In this document: positions 50,942-61,039 of the stretch, piece by piece
How positions within the stretch are numbered: the first letter of the stretch is position 1
How the letters are laid out: each line of letters starts with the position of its first letter
Origin: Allgaiera indica
Lineage (GTDB): Bacteria > Pseudomonadota > Alphaproteobacteria > Rhodobacterales > Rhodobacteraceae
NCBI RefSeq assembly: GCF_900106675.1
Contig: NZ_FNOB01000004.1
Location: 161,950 to 225,949, forward strand
Direction of reading: 5' to 3'
Length of the DNA: 64,000 nucleotides
Position numbers and translations under genes: made by a program
Notes under the pieces: generated by a model
Seen by the model: the letters and a program-made list of their open reading frames with translations, nothing else
The model's database searches: none
What the model was told of the DNA's origin: nothing

Positions 50942-52179
50942 CGCGCCACCTGATCGGCCGGACCCATCGCCTTGTTGGGATTGTCCGAAAGCTTGACCGT
51001 CGGGCGTCCGTCCGCGCTGACGGCCTTGCACACCAGGCTGAAGGGCGCCAGCGCGTCGCCCGGCACCAGCCCACGGAAATCATTGGTCAACAGCGTGCCC
51101 CAGCCAAAGCTGATCCGCACCCGGCCGGCGAAGCGCCGGGTCAGGTCCTCGATCCGGTTCACGTCGAGCCCGTCGGAGAAGATCACCAGCTTCTCGCGCG
51201 GGTCCTCGCCGCGTTCGCGCCACCAGGCGATGGCGGCCTCGGCCCCGGCCACCGGATCGCCGCTGTCGATGCGGATCCCGGTCCACGAGGTCAGCCAGTC
51301 GGGCGCATTGTCGAGGAAACCCTCGGTGCCGTAGGTGTCGGGCAGGATGATGCGCAGCATGCCCTCGTGTTCCTCGTGCCAATCCTCCAGCACGCGATAG
51401 GGCGCCTGACGCAGCTCCTCGTCAGTTTCGGCAAGCGCGGCATAGACCATCGGCAGTTCATGCGCGTTGGTGCCGATCGCTTCCAGGTCGCGGTTCATCG
51501 CGATCAGGCAGTTCGAGGTGCCGACGAAGGCGCGGCCCAGCCCTTCTTGTAACGCCTGCACGCACCAATCCTGCCACAGGAAGGAATGCCGGCGCCTAGT
51601 GCCGAAATCGGCCAGCCGCAGGTCGGGCACCTGTTTCAGGCGCTCGATCTTCTCCCACAGCTTGGTCATGGCGCGGGCATAGAGGATCTGCAGTTCGAAC
51701 CGCCGCATCTGGTGCAGCACCGCGCGAGAGCGCAGCTCCATCAGCACGGCAAGCGCCGGGATCTCCCACAGCATCACCTCGGGCCAGGACCCCTCAAATG
51801 TCAGCTCGTATTGCCCGTCGCGCTTTTCCAGGTGGTAGGGCGGCAGTTGCAGGTTCTCGAACCATTCCATGAAATCGGGGCGGAACATCTGGCGCTTGCC
51901 GTAGAACATGTTGCCGCGCAGCCAGGTGCTTTCGCCGCGCCCAAGCCGGAGCGAGCGGATGTGATCGAGCTGTTCGCGCAATTCGCCTTCGTCCACCAGT
52001 TCGGCCAGGCGGATGCCGCTAGAGCGGTTGATCAGGCTGAAGGTCACCTGCGTGTCCGGCCGGTTACGGAAAATCGACTGGCACATCAGAAGCTTGTAGA
52101 AATCGGTGTCGATCAGCGAGCGCACGATCGGGTCGATCTTCCACTTGTGGTTATAGACGCGGGTGGCGATGTCGACCAT
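50887..52179 (-). CDS. pncB: nicotinate phosphoribosyltransferase PncB
   Basis: PncB converts nicotinate and PRPP to nicotinate mononucleotide in NAD salvage. The 430-residue product has [31 protein letters not shown] near the N-terminus, and [55 protein letters not shown] in the second half, the phosphate- and substrate-binding blocks of the family. It lies 2 bp after pncA on the same strand, so the two consecutive salvage enzymes are co-transcribed. The 3' end overlaps the zinc-ribbon gene. Confidence 0.96.
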   Translation of the reverse strand: MVDIATRVYNHKWKIDPIVRSLIDTDFYKLLMCQSIFRNRPDTQVTFSLINRSSGIRLAELVDEGELREQLDHIRSLRLGRGESTWLRGNMFYGKRQMFRPDFMEWFENLQLPPYHLEKRDGQYELTFEGSWPEVMLWEIPALAVLMELRSRAVLHQMRRFELQILYARAMTKLWEKIERLKQVPDLRLADFGTRRRHSFLWQDWCVQALQEGLGRAFVGTSNCLIAMNRDLEAIGTNAHELPMVYAALAETDEELRQAPYRVLEDWHEEHEGMLRIILPDTYGTEGFLDNAPDWLTSWTGIRIDSGDPVAGAEAAIAWWRERGEDPREKLVIFSDGLDVNRIEDLTRRFAGRVRISFGWGTLLTNDFRGLVPGDALAPFSLVCKAVSADGRPTVKLSDNPNKAMGPADQVARYKRVFGVGSQTPIEVVV

Positions 52180-52181
52180 TC

Positions 52182-52790
52182 TCAGCCCTCCAGCACGACG
52201 CCGGCGGCGCGCATGGCGTCGCGCGCGGAGGCGAGGCTGCCGTCCAGGTCGATCGCGCGGCAGGCGCTTTCGATCACCGTGACGCCATAGCCGAGCCGCG
52301 CGGCGTCGAGCGCCGAATACTGCACGCAGAAATCGGTGGCGAGGCCGACCATCGTCAGCCGCTGTACGCCGCGCGAGCGCAGGTAGCCGTCAAGGCCGGT
52401 GGGGGTTGCGTGATCGTTCTCGAAGAAGGCGGAATAGCTGTCGACGCCCGCGCGGAACCCCTTGCGGATGATCAGATCGGCGGCGTCGGTGTTCAGTTCG
52501 GGGTGGAAATCGGCGCCCGGGGTGCCGATGACGCAATGGTCGGGCCAGAGCACCTGATCGCCATACGGCATCTTCGTCATGCTGAAGGGCGCCGCCCCCG
52601 GATGTGACGACGCGAAGGAGCCATGCCCCGCGGGATGCCAATCCTGGGTCAGCACCTTGGCCCGATAGTCACGCATCAGGGCGTTCACCTGGGCCACGAT
52701 CTCGTCGCCGCCCGCCACCGCAAGCGCGCCGCCGGGGCAGAAATCGTTCTGGATGTCGATCACGATCAGCGCGTCGGTCGTGGGGTGCAT
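52182..52790 (-). CDS. pncA: nicotinamidase PncA
   Basis: PncA hydrolyses nicotinamide to nicotinate and ammonia. The 202-residue product has the catalytic triad of the family: Asp12 in [14 protein letters not shown], Lys110 in LIIRKGF, and Cys155 in [13 protein letters not shown]. Metal ligands WHPAGHGSF are present. It starts 29 bp inside the region next to a dispersed repeat and is followed by pncB after 2 bp. The two genes form a complete first half of the Preiss-Handler salvage path. Confidence 0.95.
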   Translation of the reverse strand: MHPTTDALIVIDIQNDFCPGGALAVAGGDEIVAQVNALMRDYRAKVLTQDWHPAGHGSFASSHPGAAPFSMTKMPYGDQVLWPDHCVIGTPGADFHPELNTDAADLIIRKGFRAGVDSYSAFFENDHATPTGLDGYLRSRGVQRLTMVGLATDFCVQYSALDAARLGYGVTVIESACRAIDLDGSLASARDAMRAAGVVLEG

Positions 52791-52865
52791 GGCAGTCTCC
52801 TTGTCGAGAACGGCCTAGGGCGCGGAGGGGCGGGCGTCAATGGTGCGGGGGACCCCGCGATGGTG

Positions 52866-52954
52866 CCGGGGGGCCAGCCCCCCGGACCCCCCGGAGTATT
52901 GACGCCAAGATGAAGGAAAAGAACGCCTGTCCCTTCATCTTGGCAAAAATACTC
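52866..52954. repeat. intergenic element, copy 2, with an inverted pair
   Basis: A CCGGGGGGCCAGCCCCCCGG hairpin, then a GGAGTATTGACGCCAAGATGAAGG arm and its near inverted copy CCTTCATCTTGGCAAAAATACTCG after a 16-bp spacer. The blocks match copy 1 at 5534-5582. Here it separates divergent pncA and trhO and, being palindromic, could act as a bidirectional RNA hairpin. Confidence 0.75.
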
Positions 52955-53016
52955 GAATCCGGCCTTTGCCGCGCGCCCGGCTTGCCGGATCGGTGCGCTG
53001 CCGCTAGCAAGGCGCC

Positions 53017-53928
53017 ATGATCACCGTCGCCGCGCTCTATCATTTCAGCCGTTTCGCGGACCCGGCGGCGCTTCGGGCGCCGCTGGCGGAACTTTGCGCG
53101 GCGCAGGGCGTGCGCGGCACGCTGCTGCTGGCGGGCGAGGGGATCAACGGCACCATCGCGGGGCCGCGCGCCGGGATCGCGGCGGTGCTGGCCCATATCC
53201 GGGCGCTGCCGGGTTGTGCGGGGCTGGAGTGGAAGGAAAGCGCGGCGCGTGAAATGCCCTTCGGCCGGATGAAGGTGCGGCTGAAACGCGAAATCGTCAC
53301 CATGGGGCAGCTGCAGGTCGATCCGCTGGCGGGCACGGGCACCTATGTCGACCCCGCCGACTGGAACGCGTTGATCGCGGCGCCGGATGTCGCGGTGATC
53401 GACACCCGCAACGAATACGAGGTGGCGATCGGAAGCTTCGAGGGGGCGATTGACCCTGAAACATCCAGTTTTCGCGATTTCCCTGCGTGGTGGGAGGCCA
53501 ATCGCGATCGGTTTCACAACACGCGTATCGCGATGTTCTGTACTGGCGGAATTCGTTGCGAGAAGGCGACGAACTACCTGATCGGGCAGGGGGTCGAGGA
53601 GGTGTTCCACCTCAGGGGTGGCATCCTGAAATACCTTGAGGATGTGCCCGAGGAACAGAGCCTGTGGCGTGGGGAATGTTTCGTCTTCGATCAGCGGGTC
53701 AGCGTGGGGCACGGCCTGGTGCCGGGCGATTACCGAAGCTGCCATGCCTGCCGGCGACCGGTGTCGCCGGCCGACCGGTCCCACCCGGATTACGAAGCGG
53801 GGGTGCAATGCCCCGCCTGTGTCGGGGAATATTCCCCGGCCGACCGCGCGCGGTTTCGCGAACGCCAGCGGCAAATGACGCGCGCTGCCCGGGTCGGGCG
53901 GTCGCATCTTGGGCCGGCAGAGGGCTGA
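53017..53928 (+). CDS. trhO: tRNA uridine(34) hydroxylase TrhO (rhodanese family)
   Basis: TrhO makes 5-hydroxyuridine at tRNA position 34 in an oxygen-dependent way. The 303-residue product has an N-terminal acylphosphatase-like domain (LLLAGEGINGTIAGPRAGI), then a rhodanese domain with the catalytic cysteine at 175 in MFCTGGIRCEKA. A C-terminal cysteine-rich segment has CHAC (242-245) and CPAC (265-268), which may bind zinc. Length and order match the TrhO/YceA family. It is a single gene. Confidence 0.94.
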   Translation: MITVAALYHFSRFADPAALRAPLAELCAAQGVRGTLLLAGEGINGTIAGPRAGIAAVLAHIRALPGCAGLEWKESAAREMPFGRMKVRLKREIVTMGQLQVDPLAGTGTYVDPADWNALIAAPDVAVIDTRNEYEVAIGSFEGAIDPETSSFRDFPAWWEANRDRFHNTRIAMFCTGGIRCEKATNYLIGQGVEEVFHLRGGILKYLEDVPEEQSLWRGECFVFDQRVSVGHGLVPGDYRSCHACRRPVSPADRSHPDYEAGVQCPACVGEYSPADRARFRERQRQMTRAARVGRSHLGPAEG

Positions 53929-54160
53929 TCGTCATCGCATGGCCACGCGGGCCGACAGGCCGGATCCGGCACATGTCCGAGCCCTGGTGCCATCCTCTGG
54001 AGCCTCGGCATGACGTGGCGTAATCCAATGTGCAAACGAGTAACATTTTGGGCCTGCGACGGGCAGGCGTCTTGACCGCGTACAAATTAGACACGACTTT
54101 GCGATCAAATGTGAGGGGCGTTCCGGCGCTATGCCTCAGCGCGCCGCGGGAAAGTTCTTC

Positions 54161-55285
54161 ATGCCTGGTCATATTCGCTACCATCGTCTTGCCGCCCTCG
54201 TCGTCCTGGTTGTCGCCGGGGCCTGGGTGGCCACCGGCAAGTTCTCGGCCGTAGGCAGCGAGGAGGCGCGGGCTGCGCAGAAATCTCCGGCCCCGGCCGC
54301 AGCGGGTTCGGCCGCTGGCGGCGCACAGGATCTGCCGACCGTCGCGGTGACGGCGCCGGTCTATGAAGATCACAGCCGCGAGATCGTGATTTCCGGCGCG
54401 ACCGCGCCGGACAAGGCGACGACGCTGGCGGCGCGGGCGGCGGGAATTATCCATGCCCTGCCGGTACGCAAGGGCGCGCGGATTGCGAAGGGCGCGCTGG
54501 TGATGCGGCTCGAGGGCCCGGAATTCGCCGCCAACGTCGCCACCGCCGAGGCGCTTCTGGCACAGCGGCGGCGCGAGCTGAGCGTCGCCGAGAAGCTCAA
54601 CAAATCCGGCAATACCTCGGACACGGCGCTGACCGCGGCGCGGTCCGCCCTGGCGGCGGCCGAGGCGCAGCTTAGCCAGGCCAAGGCCGCCGCCGACCGG
54701 CTGGAGCTAAGCGCGCCCTTCGACGGCGTGGTCGGCGACGTGCCGGTCGAGCTGGGCGAATGGGTGCAGGCGGGGACGCCGATCGCGAAGCTTCTGTCGC
54801 TGGACCCGATCGTGGTGAAGGCCGAGGTCAGCGAGACCGATATCGGGCTGATCCATGTCGGATCGAAGGCGCAGGTCCGGCTGATCGACGGCCGTCGGCT
54901 GCAAGGCAAGGTGCGCTTCGTGGCCGCCGAGGCCTCGGCCAAGACGCGCACCTTCCCGGTCGAGGTGGCGCTGTCCAATCCGGGTGGACAGATCCCCGCG
55001 GGCATGACGGCCGAGCTGACGCTGTTCGCGCCGCCGGTGCAGGCGATCTCGGTGCGTCGTTCGGTGATCACGCTGTCGGGGGACGGCACGCTGGGCGTGC
55101 GCGCGGTGGGCCCCGACGACGTGGTGAAATTCATCCCCGTCAAGTTGATCGACGACACGCCCGACGGGCTGATCATCACCGGCGTGCCGCGGGGGATGCG
55201 GGTGATCGTGTCGGGGCAGGACATGGTGAAGGACGGCGCGCGCGTGACCGCGGTCGCCCAGCCCGCCGGCAAGCCGCTGGAATGA
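54161..55285 (+). CDS. RND efflux periplasmic adaptor
   Basis: A 374-residue membrane-fusion protein. One N-terminal helix (LAALVVLVVAGAWVATG) is followed by a Pro/Ala linker and the barrel-sandwich/lipoyl segments: ARAAGIIHALPVRKGARIAKGALVMRLEG and, after the hairpin, LSAPFDGVVGDVPVELGEWVQAGTPIAKLL. A helical hairpin (about 115-160) and C-terminal beta-barrel domain follow. The start is uncertain; an ATG 30 bp upstream at 54131 is in frame. It is co-transcribed with the pump gene, 10 bp away. No outer-membrane factor is next to it. Confidence 0.88.
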   Translation: MPGHIRYHRLAALVVLVVAGAWVATGKFSAVGSEEARAAQKSPAPAAAGSAAGGAQDLPTVAVTAPVYEDHSREIVISGATAPDKATTLAARAAGIIHALPVRKGARIAKGALVMRLEGPEFAANVATAEALLAQRRRELSVAEKLNKSGNTSDTALTAARSALAAAEAQLSQAKAAADRLELSAPFDGVVGDVPVELGEWVQAGTPIAKLLSLDPIVVKAEVSETDIGLIHVGSKAQVRLIDGRRLQGKVRFVAAEASAKTRTFPVEVALSNPGGQIPAGMTAELTLFAPPVQAISVRRSVITLSGDGTLGVRAVGPDDVVKFIPVKLIDDTPDGLIITGVPRGMRVIVSGQDMVKDGARVTAVAQPAGKPLE

Positions 55286-55295
55286 GGCACGCGCC

Positions 55296-58200
55296 ATGAA
55301 GCTTGTCGAAACCGCGATCCGCAACGCGCGGCTGACGATCTCGGTCCTGGTGTTCCTGATGATCGCCGGGGCGATGGCCTATGTCTCGATCCCGAAAGAG
55401 GCCGAGCCCGACGTCCAGATCCCGATCATCTACGTCTCGATGAGCTATACGGGCATTTCGCCCGAAGACAGCGAGCGGCTGCTGCTGCGGCCGATGGAAA
55501 GCCAGCTGAAGAACATCAGCGGCATCAAGAAGATGACCTCGACCGCCTACTTGGGCGGCGGCAACGTGCTGATCGAGTTCAACGCCGGGGCCAATCTGGA
55601 CAAGGCGCTGACCGATGTGCGCAACGGCGTGCAGGACGCCAAGCCCAAGCTGCCCGACGGCACGGATGAGCCTCAGGTGCATGAGGTCAACGTCTCGGAA
55701 TTCCCGGTGCTGGTGGTCACGCTGTCGGGCGACGTGCCGGAACGCGCGCTGACGCTGGCGGCGCGGGCCCTGCGCGACCGGCTGGAGGAAGTGCCGGGCG
55801 TGCTGGAGGCCAAGCTGCAGGGCGTGCGCGACGATGTGGCCGAGGTGACGATCGACCCGGCGAAGCTGTCGTCCTACGGGCTGCGCGCCGATCAGCTGAT
55901 CCAGGGGGTGACGGCGAACAACCAGCTTGTCGCGGCCGGCGTGCTGGAAGGCCGCCAGGGCCGCTATGCGATCAAGGTGCCGACACTGATCGAGACGATC
56001 AACGACGTGGCCAACCTGCCGCTGATTGCCGAGGGCAACGCGATCGTGCGGGCCAAGGACATCGCCACCGTGCGGATGACCCAGAAGGATCCCGAGACGA
56101 TCACCCGGCTGAACGGCAAGCCCGCGGTGGCGATCGAGATATCAAAGCGCGTGGGATCGAACCTGATCCAGACCGTGGACGCGGTGAAGGCGGTGACCGA
56201 GGCCGCGACGCCGCTGCTGCCCAAGGGCACGGTGGTCACCTTCTCGCAGGACAAGTCCGACAATATCCGCCAGCTGCTGTCGGATCTGCAGAACTCGGTG
56301 CTGACGGCGGTGATCTTGGTGTTCATCGTGATCCTCTTCGCGCTGTCGGGGCGGGCCTCGCTGCTGATCGGTCTGGCGATCCCGGCGTCCTTCCTGATCG
56401 GCATTCTCGGCCTCGATCTGGCCGGGCTGACGGTGAACATCGTGGTGCTGTTCAGCCTGATCCTGGCGGTGGGGATGCTGGTCGATGACGCGATCATCGT
56501 CACCGAATACGCCGAACGCCGGATGAGCGAGGGGATGGACAAGCGCGAGGCCTTCGCGCTGGCGTCGCACCGCATGGCGGGGCCGGTGATCGCGGCGACC
56601 ATGACGCGGGTGGCCGCGTTCTCGCCCTTGCTGTTCTGGCCCGGCGTCGTCGGCGAGTTCATGAAGTACATGCCGATCACGCTGATCGCGACGCTGTCGG
56701 CTTCGATGCTTTACGCGCTGGTCTTCGCGCCGACGCTGGGCGCCATCGTCGCGCGCCCGGTGAAAGGGACGGCGACCCATCGCGATGGCCTTTACATGAA
56801 GCTGGTGGGCCGGGCGATCCGGCATCCCTGGCTGGTGATGACGCTGGCGGTGGCGGCGCTGGTCGCGGTTCCGGTGGCCTATGGCAAATACGGCAAGGGG
56901 GTGGAATTCTTCCCTAATGTGGAACCCGATTACGGCCTGCTCTATGTCCATGCGCGCGGCAACCTGTCGATCGACGAGAAGGACGCGCTGGTCCGGCAGG
57001 CCGAGGACCGCATCCTTGGCTGGCCGGGGATCAAGACGGTCTATACCCGGTCGGGCAAGGCCGGCGGGCAGGGCAACGATGTGGCCGCCGACGTGATCGG
57101 GGTGATCCAGTACGAATTCGTCGACTGGCGCCAGCGCAAGCCCGCGAACCAGATCCTCGCGGATCTGCGCAAGGTGATGGTCGGCATTCCGGGGGTCGAT
57201 GTCGAGGTTTCGGTCCCGCAGGCGGGGCCGCCCACCGGCAAGGCGATCCAGGTGCGGCTGACGGCGGTGGATCCGGCGCTGTTGCCGGCGGCGGCGCGGC
57301 AGGTGGCGGCGAAGCTGCGCACCATGCCCGATGCGATCGACGTGGACGATGGCCTGCCGCTGCCCGGCGTCGACTGGGAACTGAAGGTCGATCGCGCCCA
57401 GGCCGCCCGCTACGGCATCACGCCCGGCGCGATCGGGGCAATGGTGCGGATGGTCACCGGCGGGCTGAAGCTGTCGGAATTCCGGCCCACGGGGGTGGAT
57501 GACGCCGTCGACATCACCCTGCGCCTGCCGCGCGAACAGCGCACGATCTCGGAACTGGATCAGCTGCGGATTGCCACCAATGCCGGGCCGGTGCCAATCT
57601 CGAATTTCGTGACCCGGGTGGCGGCGCCGACGGTGGGCACGCTGACGCGGATCGATGGGGTGCGTGCGGTGACGGTGCAGGCCAATATCCCAGCCGGTGT
57701 GCAACAGGATCCGGTGCGCCAGGAGGTTGCGAAGATGGTCGCCGGGATGGGGCTGGAAAAGGACGGCGTGCGCTGGAAGATGGCCGGTGCCGATCAGGAC
57801 CAGAAGGATGCGCAGGCTTTTCTGGGCAAGGCCTTCCTGGCGGCGATGGCGCTGATCTTCGCGGTGCTGCTGGCGCAGTTCAACCGCTTCATCTCGGTCG
57901 GGCTGGTGCTGTCGGCGGTGGTGATGAGCACGATCGGCGTGTTCCTGGGCCTGATGATCATGGGCCAGCCCTTTGGCGTGGTGATGACCGGGATCGGGAT
58001 CATCGCGCTGGCCGGTGTGGTGGTGAACAACAACATTGTGCTGATCGACACCTACGACAAGCTGCGCGACGGCGGGATGGCGAAGGTCGAGGCGATCCTG
58101 GAAACCTGCCGCGAACGCGCGCGCCCCGTGGTGCTGACCGCGCTGACCGCGATCCTGGGGGTGTTGCCCATCGCCTTCGGGCTGAACCTGGAACTGCTGG

Positions 58201-58385
58201 GGCATGAGACGACTTATGGCGCCCCCTCCACGCAATGGTGGATCTCGCTGTCGTCGGCGATCGTCTTCGGGCTGGCGTTTGCGACGGTGCTGACGCTGAT
58301 CGTGACGCCTTCGATGCTGATGCTGACATCGCGCGACGGACAGCGAAAATGGCGCTGGTTCGGCTGGTTGCGGCGGCGGCGCTGA
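55296..58385 (+). CDS. RND efflux pump (AcrB/HAE1-like)
   Basis: A 1029-residue RND permease. Its topology is one N-terminal helix, a large periplasmic loop, six helices, a second loop and five more helices. The proton-relay aspartates lie in LAVGMLVDDAIIVTEYAERR near residue 399; the family block GVVVNNNIVLIDTYDKLRDGG is near 907. It opens with ETAIRNARLTISVLVFLMIAGAMAYVSIPKEAEPDVQIP. Together with the adaptor it would export drugs, lipids or metals; the substrate is not predictable. The 3' end precedes an MFS gene that runs the other way. Confidence 0.93.
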   Translation: MKLVETAIRNARLTISVLVFLMIAGAMAYVSIPKEAEPDVQIPIIYVSMSYTGISPEDSERLLLRPMESQLKNISGIKKMTSTAYLGGGNVLIEFNAGANLDKALTDVRNGVQDAKPKLPDGTDEPQVHEVNVSEFPVLVVTLSGDVPERALTLAARALRDRLEEVPGVLEAKLQGVRDDVAEVTIDPAKLSSYGLRADQLIQGVTANNQLVAAGVLEGRQGRYAIKVPTLIETINDVANLPLIAEGNAIVRAKDIATVRMTQKDPETITRLNGKPAVAIEISKRVGSNLIQTVDAVKAVTEAATPLLPKGTVVTFSQDKSDNIRQLLSDLQNSVLTAVILVFIVILFALSGRASLLIGLAIPASFLIGILGLDLAGLTVNIVVLFSLILAVGMLVDDAIIVTEYAERRMSEGMDKREAFALASHRMAGPVIAATMTRVAAFSPLLFWPGVVGEFMKYMPITLIATLSASMLYALVFAPTLGAIVARPVKGTATHRDGLYMKLVGRAIRHPWLVMTLAVAALVAVPVAYGKYGKGVEFFPNVEPDYGLLYVHARGNLSIDEKDALVRQAEDRILGWPGIKTVYTRSGKAGGQGNDVAADVIGVIQYEFVDWRQRKPANQILADLRKVMVGIPGVDVEVSVPQAGPPTGKAIQVRLTAVDPALLPAAARQVAAKLRTMPDAIDVDDGLPLPGVDWELKVDRAQAARYGITPGAIGAMVRMVTGGLKLSEFRPTGVDDAVDITLRLPREQRTISELDQLRIATNAGPVPISNFVTRVAAPTVGTLTRIDGVRAVTVQANIPAGVQQDPVRQEVAKMVAGMGLEKDGVRWKMAGADQDQKDAQAFLGKAFLAAMALIFAVLLAQFNRFISVGLVLSAVVMSTIGVFLGLMIMGQPFGVVMTGIGIIALAGVVVNNNIVLIDTYDKLRDGGMAKVEAILETCRERARPVVLTALTAILGVLPIAFGLNLELLGHETTYGAPSTQWWISLSSAIVFGLAFATVLTLIVTPSMLMLTSRDGQRKWRWFGWLRRRR

Positions 58386-58393
58386 TCGCCCCG

Positions 58394-60037
58394 TCAGGGC
58401 CCCAGCGCCGCGCCGGTGGGATCCTTCAGGCGCAGGCGCTCTTCTGACGGGACGGTCTGGCGTTCGATCATGCGGTGGACGCGGGGGCGCCCCGGGCCCT
58501 TGTGCAGCGCCAGAAGCCTTTCATAGACTTCGGCATCGGCCTGGGTGCGGCGCTCATTGTGGCGGACATAGTCCGTCCAGGTGGGGACGTGGTAGGTCTC
58601 GGTCCAGATATCGGGGTTTTCCAGATCGCGCAGCAAGGCCCATTGCTGGGCCCCGTCGCGGCGGCGGATGCGGCGGCGTGCGCTCATGACCGCCAGGAAG
58701 GCCGGCACGTCCTGTTGCGCGATCTCGTAATCGACCATCACCATGATCGGGCCCGATTGCGGCTTGATGTCCAATCGCAGCATCGGTTCCGAAAAACGCC
58801 CCAGCGGGTCAAGGTTCAGCCCGCCCAGCTCTTCCAGCGGCCAGCGCAGCCCGACCAGCACACCGATCACCAGCACCGCCGAGGTGCCCGTCAGCGCGGC
58901 GGGGATGCCGTGGACCTGTGCCACCAGGCCCCAGATCCACGCGCCCGCCGCCATGCCGCCGAAGGTGGCCGTCTGATAAAGCGCCAGTGCCCGGCCCACG
59001 ACCCATCGCGGCGTGGACAGCTGCACGGTGACGTTGAACAGCGACAGCGCCAGCACCCAGCTGGCGCCCGCGACAAGAAGCACCAGGCAGTCGATGGCGA
59101 ACAGCGTGCTTTGCCCCAATGCGAAGGTCGCCACGGCAAAGCCGGCGAAGGCGCCGCGCACGACGGTTTCGTTCGAAAACCGCGCCCGGATGCGGGCGTT
59201 CGAGAAGGCGCCCAGGATCGCGCCAACCCCGAAGGCGCCCAGCAAAACGCCATATCCCAGCGCGCCGGTCTTCAGCAGCTCGCGCGCCACCAGCGGCAGA
59301 AGCGCCAGCACCGACACCGCGGCGACCCCGAACAGAAACCCCCGCCCCATCAGCCGCAACAGATGCGGCGACATCGAGACATAGCGCAGCCCGGCGCCGA
59401 TCGCGCGGCCGAGCGGTTCTCGCGGGAGGGAGCGGCGCGCGGGTTCGGGATGCCAGCGGAACAATGCGAAGATCAGCATGACATAGGAAACCGCATTGAC
59501 CGCGAAGGCCATCGCCGCCCCGGCCGCCGCCACGATCGCGCCGCCGATCGCCGGCCCGACCGAGCGCATCATGTTGAACCCCATCGAGTTCACCAAAACC
59601 GCCTTGGATAGATCCTCCTTGCCGATGATGTCGCCCATCGAGGCCTGCCAAGAGGGGTTGTTCAGTGCTTGGCCGCAGCCGATCAGGAAGGTGAAGGCCA
59701 GAAGCGTGTAGGGCCCGAGCATCCCCAGAAAGGCCACCACCGCCAGGAGCGCCGAAATCCCCAGCATGAAGATCTGCGCGGTCAGCATGATCCGGCGGCG
59801 CTCAAACGAATCGGCCAGCGCGCCGGCGGGCAGGGCGAAGAGCATGATCGGCAGGGTGGTCGAGGCCTGGACCAAGGCCACGAGCGCGTGGGAATCGGTC
59901 AGCGAGGTCATCGCCCAGCTGGCGCCGACCCCCTGGATCAGCCCGCCCAGGTTGGACAGCAGCGCCGCCGTCCACAGCGCGCGAAAGGCCGGATTCCGAA
60001 ATACCGCCAGAAGCGACGGGCGCTCAGGCACGATCAT
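58394..60037 (-). CDS. MFS exporter with C-terminal ABM-like domain (MFS_3 type)
   Basis: A 547-residue protein. Residues 1-400 form a twelve-helix major facilitator domain of the EntS-like MFS_3 group (FRALWTAALLSNLGGLIQGVGASWAM, LPAGALADSFERRRIML, MRSVGPAIGGAIVAAAGAAMAFAVNA). Residues about 420-540 form a soluble domain (PIMVMVDYEIAQQDVPAFLAVMSARRRIRRRDGAQQWALLRDLENPDIWTETYHVPTWTDYVRHNERRT) resembling antibiotic-biosynthesis monooxygenase-like folds. The two-part architecture is common in this family. The substrate is unknown. It is a single gene. Confidence 0.85.
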   Translation of the reverse strand: MIVPERPSLLAVFRNPAFRALWTAALLSNLGGLIQGVGASWAMTSLTDSHALVALVQASTTLPIMLFALPAGALADSFERRRIMLTAQIFMLGISALLAVVAFLGMLGPYTLLAFTFLIGCGQALNNPSWQASMGDIIGKEDLSKAVLVNSMGFNMMRSVGPAIGGAIVAAAGAAMAFAVNAVSYVMLIFALFRWHPEPARRSLPREPLGRAIGAGLRYVSMSPHLLRLMGRGFLFGVAAVSVLALLPLVARELLKTGALGYGVLLGAFGVGAILGAFSNARIRARFSNETVVRGAFAGFAVATFALGQSTLFAIDCLVLLVAGASWVLALSLFNVTVQLSTPRWVVGRALALYQTATFGGMAAGAWIWGLVAQVHGIPAALTGTSAVLVIGVLVGLRWPLEELGGLNLDPLGRFSEPMLRLDIKPQSGPIMVMVDYEIAQQDVPAFLAVMSARRRIRRRDGAQQWALLRDLENPDIWTETYHVPTWTDYVRHNERRTQADAEVYERLLALHKGPGRPRVHRMIERQTVPSEERLRLKDPTGAALGP

Positions 60038-60187
60038 CTCCTTTTTCTCTGCGTTCTTCCCGGATACGCCGCCTCGGGTACGGCGGCAAGACGGGCCGTC
60101 AGCGAGGGGTTGTGAGGCCGCTGGCGTATTTGGGGAACAATGAAAGGGGAAAGCTCGCCCCGCGGTTCCGTCCAGTTTGCCGCGCGG

Positions 60188-61039
60188 TCAGGGTTGGCGC
60201 AACTCTTCCAGCACCTGCGCCAGCCCCTGCCGCCAGTCGGGCCGGTCGATGCCGAAGGTTGTGCTGATATCGCTGCAGTCGAGGCGCGAATTCAGCGGGC
60301 GCGGCGCGGGGGTGGGATAGGCGCTGCTGGGGATGTCGGTGACGGCACAGGCCAGTCCGGCCCGGGCGAAGATTTCGCGTGCGAAATCGGCCCAGCTGAC
60401 ATCGGGCGTGCCGCTGAAATGATAGGTGCCTGCACGCCCGGGATCGCGCAGCAGCCCCTCGGCCATGGCGAGCAGCGCGGCGGCGATATCGGCCGCCGGC
60501 GTCGGCCCGCCGATCTGGTCCGCGACGACGTTCAATGCGTCACGCTCGGCCCCGAGGCGCAGCATCGTCTTCACGAAGTTCGTGCCGTGGCGCGAGAAAA
60601 CCCAGGACGTGCGCAGGATCGCATGGGTCCCCGCCGCCAGCCGGATGCCCATCTCGCCCGCCAGCTTGCTGCGCCCGTATGCCCCCAGGGGCGCGGTGCG
60701 GTCGCCCGGTTTCCAGGGCGCGCGGCCGGACCCGTCGAAGACGTAATCGGTGGAAACATGCAGGAAGGGCAGCCCCCGCCCCGCGGCCGCGCGGGCCATG
60801 GCGGCGGGCGCCCGGCCGTTGATCGCGGCGGCGGCTTCGGGTTCGGCTTCGGCGCGGTCGACCGCCGTATAGGCGGCGGCGTTGATGATCGCCTCGGCCG
60901 GCGTGTCGCGCACGATCGCTGCGCAGCGGTCAGGGTCGGTCAGATCCGCCGCAGCACGGTCCAGGAAGGTCGCGCCCGGCGCAATGCGGGCCAGTTCCTG
61001 GGCCAGCTGCCCGGTCTTGCCGAAGATCAGAAGCCTCAT
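60188..61039 (-). CDS. rfbD: dTDP-4-dehydrorhamnose reductase RfbD
   Basis: The last step in dTDP-L-rhamnose synthesis. The 283-residue product has the nucleotide-binding start [49 protein letters not shown] and the catalytic YxxxK as YGRSKLAGE. The ATG at 61039 overlaps rfbB by 4 bp; the longer frame to 61093 is inside rfbB. It is the last gene in the operon. Confidence 0.95.
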   Translation of the reverse strand: MRLLIFGKTGQLAQELARIAPGATFLDRAAADLTDPDRCAAIVRDTPAEAIINAAAYTAVDRAEAEPEAAAAINGRAPAAMARAAAGRGLPFLHVSTDYVFDGSGRAPWKPGDRTAPLGAYGRSKLAGEMGIRLAAGTHAILRTSWVFSRHGTNFVKTMLRLGAERDALNVVADQIGGPTPAADIAAALLAMAEGLLRDPGRAGTYHFSGTPDVSWADFAREIFARAGLACAVTDIPSSAYPTPAPRPLNSRLDCSDISTTFGIDRPDWRQGLAQVLEELRQP

